Assembly (NCBI GenBank): GCA_000151295.1
Contig: GG745352.1
Location: 726,658 to 790,657, forward strand
Source of the DNA: Allomyces macrogynus ATCC 38327
Lineage: Eukaryota; Blastocladiomycota; Blastocladiomycetes; Blastocladiales; Blastocladiaceae
Direction of reading: 5' to 3'
Length of the DNA: 64,000 nucleotides
The position numbers were made by a program, and so were the translations under genes. Positions 31,438 to 41,805 of this stretch are shown here, one piece after another. How positions within the stretch are numbered: the stretch's first letter is position 1; each line of letters opens with the position of its first letter. The notes under the pieces are model-generated. The model made no database searches, had not been told where the DNA came from, and worked only from the letters and a program-made list of their open reading frames with translations.

Positions 31438-34400
31438 TCAAGCACCTCCTACCCGCAGGTCGTCCTCATCGTCATCATCACCGTAGCCTCGCCTCGTCGG
31501 ACTTGGGCTGCGTCGCAAAAACGACGGCAGCTCCAAATCCGCATCCTCATCCATGAATTCAGCCTCCTCGTGACTGACGCGATCCAGCAGCTGCTCCAGA
31601 TCGCGCAGCACATCATTCGGTCCATTGCCGCGACCGCGGTCAGCAGCCGCCGCACACATGAATGACGTCGCTGCGGATGCGGACGTTGCGAGTGGTGAAT
31701 GGCTCGGCACGGTCGGCGTCCCAGTCGGCGGTCGCGATTTCGCCTCTTCGGCCGAGAACGTCACTGGCACCCGGTCCGTGTCACGCCCATCCTCGACATC
31801 CTCGACACGGAACGACGCATCGGAAGCCCGCACGAGCAACTCGTCCGCGGCGCGATTGAGCACCGCCGCGGGCGTGACCGGCACCCCCTCCCCGACCCCC
31901 AACACATCGCGCAACCGGCGTAATCCATTCTCGACCTCGGTCGTGAACACAAACAGCTCATTTAGTTTCGGGAACGCGTCGGCCAACGTGCTTACCTCAA
32001 ACAGGTTGCAGAAATGCGAGACGACGCGCGCGTAGGTCGCTTCCGGCGACGTGCCCTCGCCCGTAGCCGTGGCCAATTGCCGCGTTTCGCGGCGGTGCGT
32101 GTTCTTTTCAAATGCGAGCAGCCGTTTGATTTCCTCGGTGGCCATGAGCTCAGCGTCCTCGTCGGACGTCTCGCCGGGGAGCCGGTCCGGGTCGACGCCG
32201 AGGAGCTGGAACAGCCGGGTCCGGTAAGTGCGCGCGTGGTCGAGCGCTTCGAGTTCCTGCGCCCAGAATTGCAGGACGCGGTACGTGTCGCGCACGGCGT
32301 GGATCCCCTGCGGGTCGGCCGATTTCTTGGCGGCTTTGGGCTTGCGGTTGCCATTCTTACCAGCTTGATCGACGAGCGGGCGGCGCCACACGAGTTCGTC
32401 GACTTGCCGAATATACTGCTGCATCTTGGGGACCATGTGCACGACCTTGGCCACTTCCTCGAGGGCGTCAACGACCGTGTGCACGTCCTTGACGTGCAGC
32501 CGAATGCACACGTCCTTGAGCACGTCGCGGCACTGTTCGGCAGGCATCGCGTCAATCTCGTAGAGCTTAAGCTGGAAGTGCAGCTTGTCGCGACGAATCC
32601 GGTCACGCGTCGACCCCCCCGTCGGCGGCGCCGGCGGCGCGTGCGGCAGGTCGCGCTCGGCGCGCTGTGGGCCGGCAATCGTCTTGATTTTCTCGAAATT
32701 GACGAGCTGCAGCTTGAGCAAGTCGCGCTCCTCCTCGACGCGGTGAATCACCTTTTGCTGCTCGTCAATCTTCTTTTGCAGCAGGCCAATCTGCTGCTCG
32801 AGCGTATGCTTGAGCCGCAGAAACTGGTCCGGCGGCGCCGGCACTTCGTCAAGCATCGGCGGTGTCGGCGGTGTCGGCGAATGTCCCACGCCCGCGCGGG
32901 TCATTCTGCGCACTTGGTCGCGCAAGTTCTTGATTTCCTGCTGCAGACCATCCACTTTGCGCTCATACACGTCGACGACCTCGGTCGTGACCTGATCGAG
33001 CGCTCCATGCCCCGGTTTCCGAAACTGCGCCGAGACCGTCTGAAACGACTGTTCCGCACGCCGTTGCTGCGCGGCCGACTTGGTCGTGACCGTCTCCAAC
33101 TCGTCACGCAACGCCTGGGCCTCGGCCGCGTCGCGCTCGGCCTGCGCACGCACTTGCTCGTACTTGATGCGCAGGTCCTCGACGTGGTTCTTGCTCCCTC
33201 CCTTCTGGGCCCCCAGAATCCGGTCAATCTGCGTCGTATCGCCGCCACCGGCAGCCTTGACTGCGTCGCGCACCCGCCGCTGTGCGATCTCTTCCTCTTC
33301 CTCTTTCGACAGCCGCTGCACGAGTTCGCGAATTAGGTCCCCGCGGCGGTTAAACTCGTTCATGACGTGCGGGATCGCGTGATCGAGCGAGACCTGCACC
33401 CCCTCGGGCAACTTCGCGTCGACGACGTTGGGCGGGAGCGGTGGGAGGCCCGTGGATTGCATGAATTCGGATAGTTCGCGTAACGCGCGCGACCGTGATG
33501 CCGCCGCTGCCGCGCGATGACGCGACCGCGTCGCGCGGGACGAGGTCGTGAAGGACGACGACGAGGGAGTGGTGACGGACGACACCGACCGCGACATCGC
33601 GGAGCTCGGGATGGAGCTGACTGACGGCGCGCCAGAGGCTTCCGACGAGACGGCCGACTCGGCCATCACCGTCCGCCCGCGCTCGGTGGCGGCAGCGGTG
33701 CGGTGCACGCGTTTGCGCAACACCGGGTAGGGCACTTCCGGTAACACTGACGACGGGTGCGACGACGACAGGTCCTCCCCACGTGTCGAAGTCGACCTTG
33801 CGCGCTCCCTTGCGGCACGGTTCGCGGCGCGCCGGAGTTCCGGCATGATGGGAGAGCTGCGCGCGGCAGTGGAGGCCGTGCTGGACGGGTGCGTGCTCGG
33901 CACACGATGGCGGTGCACGCGCGATTGCGCCGACTCGGGACTTGACGTCCCGGGCGACGGGATGTGGAATTCCGTATACGGCGGGTTCGGATCCGGGAGC
34001 GGGCCGGTCGAGGGTGGACTCGTGGGTCGCGCAGCAGTGGGGGAGGGCGAACGCAGTGGTGGAGAGCGTGCAGGAGGGCCGCGTTGCGCTGCCGCGGCGG
34101 CGGCGAGAATGTCGCGCTGGCGGATCGTTGTTGACATGTCTTCAACGGTCGTGGGCGGGGCCGGAGAGCGGAGCGGTGGTGGCCGAAAGGACGCGAACGG
34201 GCCGTCGGTGCGGTTCATGAACGAGGGGGCGGCTGGAGAGGGGGACCGCGAGGGCGTATCGGCGGGAATGTCGGGGAAGTTGCGCAGCGCGGCTGGGCGA
34301 AAAGGGGACGGTTGGCGTGCGGCTGCGGGGGTTGAGGGAGGCAGTTGCTGATGCGGTTGCCCAAAGCGGGTCTGCTGGTCCCGCCGTTGCCGCTCTTCCT

Positions 34401-34850
34401 CCTCGGCATCCCATGCCGGTCGTGGTGCGCGTTGGCTCTTGAGGTGGTCAGGCGTCTATACGACGTGATGGTCAATTTGGAGAGCCCCATCGTGAACTTC
34501 TCCCTCGGAAAGTGGTACCTTGGGCGACGGCGACGGCGACCGCGTCCCGTATGACCGGTACTCGACCTCCTCGCGGTCGAGCGCGAGCCGGAGGGCCGCA
34601 TAATCAATCGACGGTTCGGCTCCGCCGGGTGCGGGTCCGTGCAGCAAGTACTTGACGGCGTCGGCCGTGTGAATGGCCGTGTTCTCCACTACCAATCACC
34701 ATTTCGTGCCAATGAGACAGGTATTCATGCATTCCGTGCTTTTCGAGCTTGATAAGTACAGAGTGGTCGCGGCGTCGAAAAGACCGAGTCGGCCAGGTCG
34801 CTCTCGCCGCCAGGCGAAAAAATGCTGGCGTTGGTTGGTGGTGGGGCCAT
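31438..34850 (-). CDS. Large coiled-coil protein, possibly CEP70-like centrosomal protein
   Basis: Three exons (34850-34760, 34688-34519, 34455-31438) give 1092 residues. The introns are 71 nt (GTACTT...TAG) and 63 nt (GTACCA...TAG), and both keep the frame. The N-terminus is short and helical (LENTAIHTADAVKYLLHG), followed by a long disordered Ser/Pro/Arg region. Coiled coils lie in the middle (for example EEVDVYERKVDGLQ-like heptads and HTLEQQIGLLQKKIDEQQKV). The globular block LHFQLKLYEIDAMPAEQCRD and VVDALEEVAKVVHMVPKMQQ resembles, from memory, the conserved region of CEP70, a centrosome and cilium protein. The C-terminus is acidic. If right, it localises to centrioles or basal bodies. 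The alternative is another dynactin- or BICD-like coiled-coil protein. Gene model good, identity tentative. Confidence 0.6.
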
Positions 34851-35356
34851 GGCGGCGGCGACTTGTTGAGAATCGGCGTGCGAGTTGGTATCAAGTCGTC
34901 GTGAATGAATTGCTGGTGGATATGGCCCGAGATCAGGTCGTTTTCGGTGTGGATGGTGGTCGCGCGGACCAACGACAGCCAAACGACGTGCCCATGTGCA
35001 ATCTGGGACCCTTTGCTGACACGTGGCGCATGCAGGGATCATGCAGAAGCATCCGAGCTCTAAACTGACGCCTCTTTACTCGCGCTGAAGAGAGAGGCCC
35101 GGCAACACATCACCCGGTCTCGCGTGACCTGAGCGCAGAGTGATCCACGTCATTCGCCTCTCCATCATCGTCGACCGCGCCACAACGGCCCGACATCGAC
35201 GCTGACTGGATACGGCCAGACAAGATCACCCCTCACTTCCCGCAACTACCACGCCGAGTCGGGCGACCGCTTTGCCAGCACCACCTGCTCGCCACCAACC
35301 GCGCGCAGCACTCGGCGCCGCACCCTCAACCACTCAACCCACCCCAACCCGCCACG
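34851..35356. other. Divergent intergenic region
   Basis: About 500 bp lie between the start of the minus-strand coiled-coil gene and the plus-strand LRR gene at 35357. It is probably a shared or back-to-back promoter. No TATA box or known operator is obvious. Confidence 0.45.
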
Positions 35357-37164
35357 ATGGTCAAGCTCACGCCCGTCTTTATCGCGGACCACGTGCTGCT
35401 GCACGTGCAGGACATCAAGGACCTGGCGCTGGTCGGCAAGGAAATCGACGAGATCGACGACCTGTCGGCCTGCATCAGCTTGGCCAAGCTCTCGCTCAAG
35501 CAAAACGCGCTGACCAACGACGCGCTAGACGGGCTCTCGCACAACGAGGCCATTACGACGCTAGACCTGTCGTGCAACAAGCTCGAGTCGTTTGCCGGGC
35601 TCGATAAGCTGCGCAAACTGATTTCCATCAATGTCGCGAGTAACGAGATTACACGGTTGTCGACGCACCTGCTGCAATTGAAGAACCTGAAAGCGTTGGT
35701 CGCGAATGGCAACATGATTGCCAAGATTGATAACTTGGCGAATTGCACGCAGTTGAACACGCTCGGTGCGTGTCCCGAGCAACGACGGCCGACGATTTGC
35801 GCTGTACCCGTTGTCGTTGAACTCGCAATGCGACTCTGAACTGACCCGCCGCGCCTCCCGCGTCCGCGTTCGCTCTCGCCCAGTCCTCTCGCACAACAAG
35901 CTCACGGACCTGTCGAACCTCGGCGCGCTCAAGCACCTCACGAAACTATCGGCCTCGCACAACCCGATTCGCGTGATTCCAGACTTGTCGGCAAACGCAC
36001 AGCTCAAGGACCTGCGCCTGAGCCACTGCAAGATCACGGCGATCCCGGAATCGATTCGACTCAACCCGGCGCTCGAGACGATCGATCTTGGGTCCAACTT
36101 GATCACGCAGTTCACGTATGTCAAGTCCTTTATCACCACCAGCAAGATGAGAGTGCTCGACTAACCTGTCATTTCATCGAAATAGCGACATTGTCCACCT
36201 CGCCTCGCTGCCGAACCTGCACCAACTGACGCTGCGCGGCAACCCGGTCTGCAACGAACCCGACTACGAGGCCAAAGTCAAGGCGCTCTTCCCGTCGCTG
36301 CGCATCCTCGACAATGTCCGGTTCGACGAACGGTTCCTCAAGAACAAGAAGAAGCGCGAGGCGCTCGTCGTGAAACGCAAGCGCGAGGAAGAGCGTGCCG
36401 CACGACGCGCTGCCAAGGAAGCGGCCGCCGCCGCCTCTGCCGCATCGGGACCTGGCTCGGATCCCGGGGATGAGGGCGAGGATAAGATGGATGTGGATGC
36501 ACCGGCACCACTGGCGGCGGCGGGGGAGGGTAAGAAACGGCCGCGCACCGCCGATGCGCAGCGAAGGCTGACGCGGGACGGTGGGGATAAGCCGCACCGC
36601 CGCGCACTGCCGCGGGTCGGAAGCGTGGCAGGGGCGCGCGGGTCGCCAACGCCGACGTTGAGTGCCGACGACGCGGCGGTGGACCCGCCGGCAGCAAAGC
36701 GGTTCAAGGGGCCGGTCAAGGGTAAGGGTCCGGCCGCGACGACGGAGGGCGGTACACGCGGCAAGTCGTTCCCGAAGTCGGGTGCGTTGGGTGAGCCGTT
36801 GTCGGTGGGGACGATGCGCGGTGGGAAGGGGGCGGCGCTGGGGACGAAATCGACGGCACCCGCGAAAGTGGTGGAGAAGGCAGCGGCAGCGCCGGCGAAG
36901 GCCGCGGCTGAGTCGGCACCCGCACCGCCGACACCCGCACCTGTCGCTCAGCCTTCGAATTCCGCGCCCGCACAGAGCGCACCGGCAGCGGCGACCGCGA
37001 CAACGGCAGTTCCGCCAGAAGCAACGTTGTCGGGCGTGCGCGGGATCATTGACCGGCGCAAGCGCGTGCCGGAGAGCCAGAAGAAGGAGGTGGTTGCACT
37101 CCTGGAGAAGAAGGATGCGGATGGGGACGTCGATATGGGGCTTGGGATTGGCGGGTGGGATTGA
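35357..37164 (+). CDS. SDS22-like LRR protein with basic, disordered C-terminal tail
   Basis: Three exons (35357-35765, 35884-36115, 36186-37164) encode 539 residues. The introns of 118 and 70 nt have GTGCGT/CTGAC/CAG and GTATGT/CTAAC/TAG signals, and joining them gives NTLVLSHNKLTDLSNL and ITQFTDIVHLASLPNL. Residues 1-270 hold regular 22-residue LRRs (SLAKLSLKQNALT, ITTLDLSCNKLESFAGLDKL) and a cap (FPSLRILDNVRFDERFLKNK). A basic helix (KRKREEERAARRAAKEAAAA) then leads into a Pro/Ala/Lys tail ending GVRGIIDRRKRVPESQKKEV and an acidic tip. The LRR type and basic tail suggest a nuclear or chromatin adaptor, but I do not recognise the orthologue. It is unrelated to the F-box/LRR cluster. Confidence 0.8.
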
Positions 37165-37329
37165 GCGAGTTTACCGGTCGCGCCTTCCCCCAACGAACAA
37201 TATTTGGTGTGTCTCTTTGGTTCCAATGTTCAAGAGCCTTCCATCAAGGACTCGCCCAATCAACGAACGAGGCCAGCACACACATGAACAAGTCAAATTT
37301 ACAAGAGCAGATGCAGTTTCTTTTCATTT

Positions 37330-38150
37330 CTACACGACCAAGCACTTGTAGGACTCGCCGCTGCAGGTGAACACGCCGTTTTCGTAGAGGTCATCGAGGA
37401 GGTCAGCAAGCCGCGGGTTGACGTGCTTGCACGCTACAAATTGGTCAGGAATGCGATCAGCTCCAGCTCGAGCAGATGGTGGACAAGAGGCGTGCCGCGT
37501 CGTACGTACCGTCCGTGACCTGCTTGGCCCACGCAAAGTACTGCTGAATCCGCTCGGGCGTCCAGCCAATGGGCGCCTTGCGCGTCAAGTCCCTCAGGTT
37601 ATACAGCTTGTCGCCGAGCTTGATGAGCTTGGCGTCGTCGGACGCCGCCCTCACGGTCTCGACTTGGCGCTGTTTCCGGTCGGCTAGACGACGAGGTCGA
37701 GCGTCAGTTCGTGCAAGAGCCAAGAAGGGATCAGATGCCCGGGAAACGAACCAGCACACAACGACGTGTCGTCCGTCACTTCCGCAACCAAGTCGGCAAC
37801 ACGGTCGCCAAAGTACTCGCGAATCTATGCATGACATCGTCCATGTCGGATCCGCGCGTCAACCCAAGCTCTCCGCATTAGCCTCACGAAAACCGACGCA
37901 CTTCCTCGGGTGACGCATCCGTATCCTCGACTGTGTCGTGCAACACGGCCGCCTGCAATACGGCCACATCCGTGACGCCGCCTTCGGCCGCGAGCAGTGT
38001 CGCGACGCCAATCGGGTGGTTGATGTAGGGCGTAGCGCCGTCTTTACGAATCTGGTTGCGGTGCTTGATGGCGGCAAAGTGCGCGGCCTTGAGCAGCGCC
38101 GTGGTCGGCGCGTCGTCGTCGCTCGCCCTGAAGAGTTGCAGCGTCGCCAT
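37330..38150 (-). CDS. MESH1/HDDC3-type guanosine-3',5'-bis(diphosphate) 3'-pyrophosphohydrolase
   Basis: Four exons (38150-37902, 37824-37758, 37683-37510, 37433-37330) give 197 residues; human MESH1 has 179. Introns of 77, 74 and 76 nt use GTGCGT, GTGCTG and GTACGT donors and TAG acceptors. The HD-domain signature is complete: H in AAHFAAIKHRNQIRKDG, then YINHPIGVA, the HD pair with ED in LHDTVEDTDAS, and the late metal ligand in KLGDKLYNLRDL. The enzyme removes the 3'-pyrophosphate from ppGpp, and the animal enzyme also acts on NADPH. It is soluble. Only the hydrolase HD domain is present, with no synthetase or ACT domain. It is divergent to the O-fucosyltransferase-like gene with a gap of about 560 bp. 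ATG 38150 was chosen because an upstream extension is low-complexity. Confidence 0.88.
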
Positions 38151-38712
38151 GGTATCGTGCGCGTGGACCGGCCGTTCGCGTCGCGGTGCGTCGGGGGAAG
38201 TTGAAGAGCACGAGGTGCCCGACTTGGTTGGTCGAGGTTGGTTGGTGTCGGTGCAGCGGATCTGGCGCAGCCGTAACTGGAATCCAAGAGCGTGCGGCGG
38301 ACCAGGGCCGGTGCGCGGAGTTGCTGGCGCTGTCGTGCTTACTGTCACTGATTTATTCGGGCGCCGGGCGAGCAAGGCGGCGGACGTGGAGAGAGGGTAA
38401 AGTGGAGTGGTGAAGTCGGAGCGGACGTGTGCCAATGGCCCTGCCAGGCGGCCACTTCATTCTGGCCAGGTGGTGGCGATGATGCACGGGACGCAAAAGA
38501 GGAAAGATCTCAAGCATGATTAGCATGGGCGGTATGCTTTCGCTGCTTTCGCTCCAAATTAATCACAGTACGCGTGACGCGTCGCTGTTGGTCGTTGATC
38601 ACTCCCTCTTCCCAATCCATGCTCTTTCCCCGTCGACCTCTCGCCTCCTCCTCTCTCCCGTCAAGTGCTCGCCGTTCAATCACTTGCAATCAACCAGCAA
38701 ACCAAGCACATC
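38151..38712. other. Divergent intergenic region
   Basis: About 560 bp lie between the MESH1-type gene (minus) and the O-fucosyltransferase-like gene (plus). The part nearest the plus-strand gene is rich in CTCTTTCC and TCTC tracts, as in other leaders of this window. No other feature is seen. Confidence 0.45.
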
Positions 38713-40597
38713 ATGATCTCGGCGTTTGCCTCGCCACGCAAATCCTCGCAGCGCGGCCATGAGCGCCAAGTCGACTGGGTGGTCGCGTCGCTACAACGGC
38801 CACTTTGCGACGCCGTGCACGCCGTGGTCGGCCCCGGCAGCCCCAGCCGTACGCGCTCGCGAAGTCCCGGACCCGATCTCTACTTGCCAACACGCACGAC
38901 CCGGACCACCTCCCCCGGCGCTCCGCGACGGCCGTTTGTGCAGTGGTTGCGGCGCACGACCATTCTGGCCACGGGGGGCAGTACTCGCAGTCGCACGCGG
39001 CTCGTTCGCGCCGTACTTGCTGTCGCTGTTTTCGCACTGTTGCTCGTCACGTACCAAGCCGTATCCACCCGCCACCACGCGCGTAGCTCGAGCGCGATCG
39101 CCCGCTCGGCACCGCCGCCCGACGACGTACAAGTCGACTTCGACGACGATCTGCCCGACGACCCCATTACCCCCATCCGCGCCGCACCCCCACCCTCGTC
39201 CGACCTGTTGCGGCCGGGCAAGCACCTCACGTACCTCCCACACGGCGGATACCAAGCGCAGCGACAAGCTCTCGAGCACGCATTGGTGCTCGCCAAGGCG
39301 ATGGGGCGCAACTTGCTCGTCCCTCCGCTCCTGGTCGGTCCTGGAGCCGTGCCCGGTGCGCCGATACTTGATTTACAACGGAAGCTGTTGGACGTCCCTA
39401 TTGATCGGTTACGGTCGTGGCGCGGCGAGTTCCAGTGGGCCGAGGACGAGGATGTGCTATTCACGACCACGTTCAGTGAGACGGCCCGGTGGTGGGCGGC
39501 CGCGGGGAAAGTGTCGTGGTGGGGGCAACGGGAGCACGAGCATGTGGCGCTCGGAACGGACAATTTCGAGGTCGACGACGACGACGCAGATCCGGTCCGT
39601 ACGGGTGCGGTTGCCTTGATGCGCGCGGTCGCGAGCGCGAGCACTTCCACCGGATCCGTGCCGGAACTCGTCGCGACGCGAGGCGTGCGGATGCCGCTGG
39701 ACCCGGCGGACCCCGAGCGGAAACCGCACGTTTACCTCATCCCGGGGAACGCGCCGATCACAAACGACGACAACGAGGTGCAAGGGTCGGCGTCGATTCG
39801 GATTGACGACTTGGTGGAGCAGACGGTGGACGCGGATTTGATCGTGGTCGGGTCGCTCGCGGCGCTGGATCGGGTGAGGTTGATAGGGAAGGCGTGGCTG
39901 GAGGTCCGGGAGAAGGTCATGGAGACGACGGCACGGCCGAAACTGAGGTACGGTTTGGGTGTGCGGGCTTGGGGAAAATGGATGCGACACTAACGTGCAT
40001 CAAGCCAATCGTTACAGTCCCGATGCCCAATCGGCGGCGCTGGCGATCGTCAAGGTCCTTGGAGGACCCGACCAGTTCGTCGCGGCGCACTTCTGGTCGC
40101 ACGAGGCCGACAACGACGAGGCTGTCGCGCACCGCATCGCCGCGGCGATCAAGGCGCGGCTCGCGCTGAACCCGAGCCTGGAACAGCATTCGAGTACGGA
40201 CTCCCCGACTTCTCCACCCGCCATCTCCACCAACTAACACATTTCTCCCTTCCTCATAGGCCCGCTCTGCCCAACCACGACGACCGGCCCCACCATCTTC
40301 CTCATCGCCACCACCCCCGCGCAAATCCGCGCCATCACGGACCACTTCCCGTGCACCACCGCCCTCTCTTCGTTTCTCTCCCCCGGCGACGAGACGGGCA
40401 TTGGCCGGCACCTTCGCGCCGCGCCCACGGCATGGGCGGCTGTCGACGGTGCGGTCGCGAGCGCCGCGGCCACGTTTGTCGGCGCCGAGGGGAACGCGTT
40501 CTCGGACCAGGTGGTGCGGCAGTGGGTATTGCGCGCGTGCGGGACGGTCAAGGGCGGGGTCGGGAAGAAGTGTGCGGCGCGCGCGGTGCGCGTGTGA
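38713..40597 (+). CDS. Type II membrane protein, O-fucosyltransferase-like (PF10250-like fold)
   Basis: Three exons (38713-39947, 40018-40193, 40260-40597) encode 582 residues. The introns of 70 and 66 nt have GTACGG donors, CTAAC branch points and CAG/TAG acceptors. A basic cytosolic tail precedes one membrane anchor (RAVLAVAVFALLLVTYQAV, about 99-117). A linker follows, then the lumenal domain opening with LTYLPHGGYQAQRQALEHAL and GRNLLVPPLL. The GG..NQR-like pattern is typical of GDP-fucose O-fucosyltransferases and related fungal GT65/68-like proteins. The C-terminus has GNAFSDQVVRQWVLRA, like the conserved GN.FS...R element. It probably modifies secreted proteins in the Golgi or ER. The donor and acceptor are unknown. 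Confidence 0.7.
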
Positions 40598-40860
40598 AGG
40601 GAACGGGGACTGGAGAGATCGCAACTAGGACTAGGTGGGTGGGGAAAGTAGCACTGCATGATTAGCGCACATAACAACGGTCGGTTTTGGGGGAATGGGA
40701 CGGGATATGGTTGAGGATTGGGGCGGACGGGTGCCGAGACAGACATGAGGTCTCTCATGTCTTGCCACCTTCATGCATGAAGTGTGACGACTTTTGAGGC
40801 ACCACCACACACGCCTGTCTCCCGCCCATCCATAATCATAAATCCGGCAGTATGAGTTTT

Positions 40861-40988
40861 ATTATCCACCAAGCAAAAAGCGCGATCATCCAGAATCGGT
40901 GCGTCATTTCAAGACATGCTTCAACTTCATACTCACCCGCAGTGTCACCACCCGTGCGACGTGGTGCAGACGATTGCCGCGATCCCGG
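40861..40988 (+). repeat. Dispersed repeat, copy 2
   Basis: This is the counterpart of 31115-31250 in opposite orientation, about 128 bp long with small indels. It lies 260 bp downstream of the O-fucosyltransferase-like gene. The pair of palindromes at 41022-41097 follows directly. Confidence 0.6.
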
Positions 40989-41021
40989 GCTCTCTTGGCC
41001 TAGCCATGCTGTCCCAACACG

Positions 41022-41097
41022 GTTCTTAAACTAAGAACGGGGACTTCTGCTCCCTTGTACTGGCCGGCGTTGGGGCACGGGTACTTAAACTAAGTAC
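41022..41097 (+). repeat. Two 17-bp palindromes with compensating arm changes
   Basis: GTTCTTA-AAC-TAAGAAC at 41022-41038 and GTACTTA-AAC-TAAGTAC at 41081-41097 are each perfect 7-bp inverted repeats around AAC. They sit in similar contexts (CACGG...CGGGGA). The third base of the left arm and its partner in the right arm differ together between the copies. Confidence 0.7.
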
Positions 41098-41236
41098 GGG
41101 GAGTGCAGGGTGAATTTGGCCGCTCCGGCGCTGCCTCGACGAGTGCAGTTGACGCTCGGGTGAGTGAATGTAATGATTTTGAAACCGTAAAATCCAATCA
41201 GAAAGTGATCATAACATGGCTCCTTACATGGACGCC

Positions 41237-41266
41237 GAGCTGGGGGGGGGGGGGGGACCCCAGCTC
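41237..41266 (+). repeat. G15 tract inside a 9-bp inverted repeat
   Basis: GAGCTGGGG at 41237-41245 and CCCCAGCTC at 41258-41266 flank a run of 15 G (41242-41256). The arms could form a hairpin. The run length may be uncertain in the assembly. Confidence 0.75.
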
Positions 41267-41805
41267 ATCCTGCGCTGTTTCCATAGGTTTGCCCACCAAT
41301 CCCAACACCAAAGCAAGTGTCACGTCGAGTCTCAATCAAGCATGAGCCAACGTTTTGGTACCGCAGGTTCACACAAGGCGCCAATAGGCTTTCTTGCCGC
41401 TGTAACAAGATCACGAGTAAAAGTGTGTGCCCGTTCGATCAAGCTCGACAATGTCCAATTATCGACAGTACAGCCAGCAATCTTCGCGTGCGCTTGCCGG
41501 AGCATCGTTCCCGAGCTCACGAGTTCCAGAAGTCGCCTTGGATAAGTTCATCAAGTGACGTGGTGGTTGCGCCCTTGGCGTTTGCTGATGACCTGCTAGT
41601 GATCTGGAAGTCCGTTGCGCTTCACACTGACGGCCGAGCGAACAGTGATTAGACTTTCCAAATCTCCAAGTCACCTTCTGATCGAGTCCAGCGTCGGACC
41701 TTGCCTACAAAAGGCGAGCTCGGTCCGCTCAGTCGCTCTCGAGCCGCTCTGCCATCCGTTCTTTCCAACCGCCCTTTGCCTCGACACCTGACCCGTCGAC
41801 CAAGA

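Noticed and set aside
32014..33336. A 440-codon plus-strand frame over the coiled-coil gene
   Set aside because: It is the reverse shadow of heptad-rich coding sequence. The minus-strand gene has spliced, frame-consistent exons.
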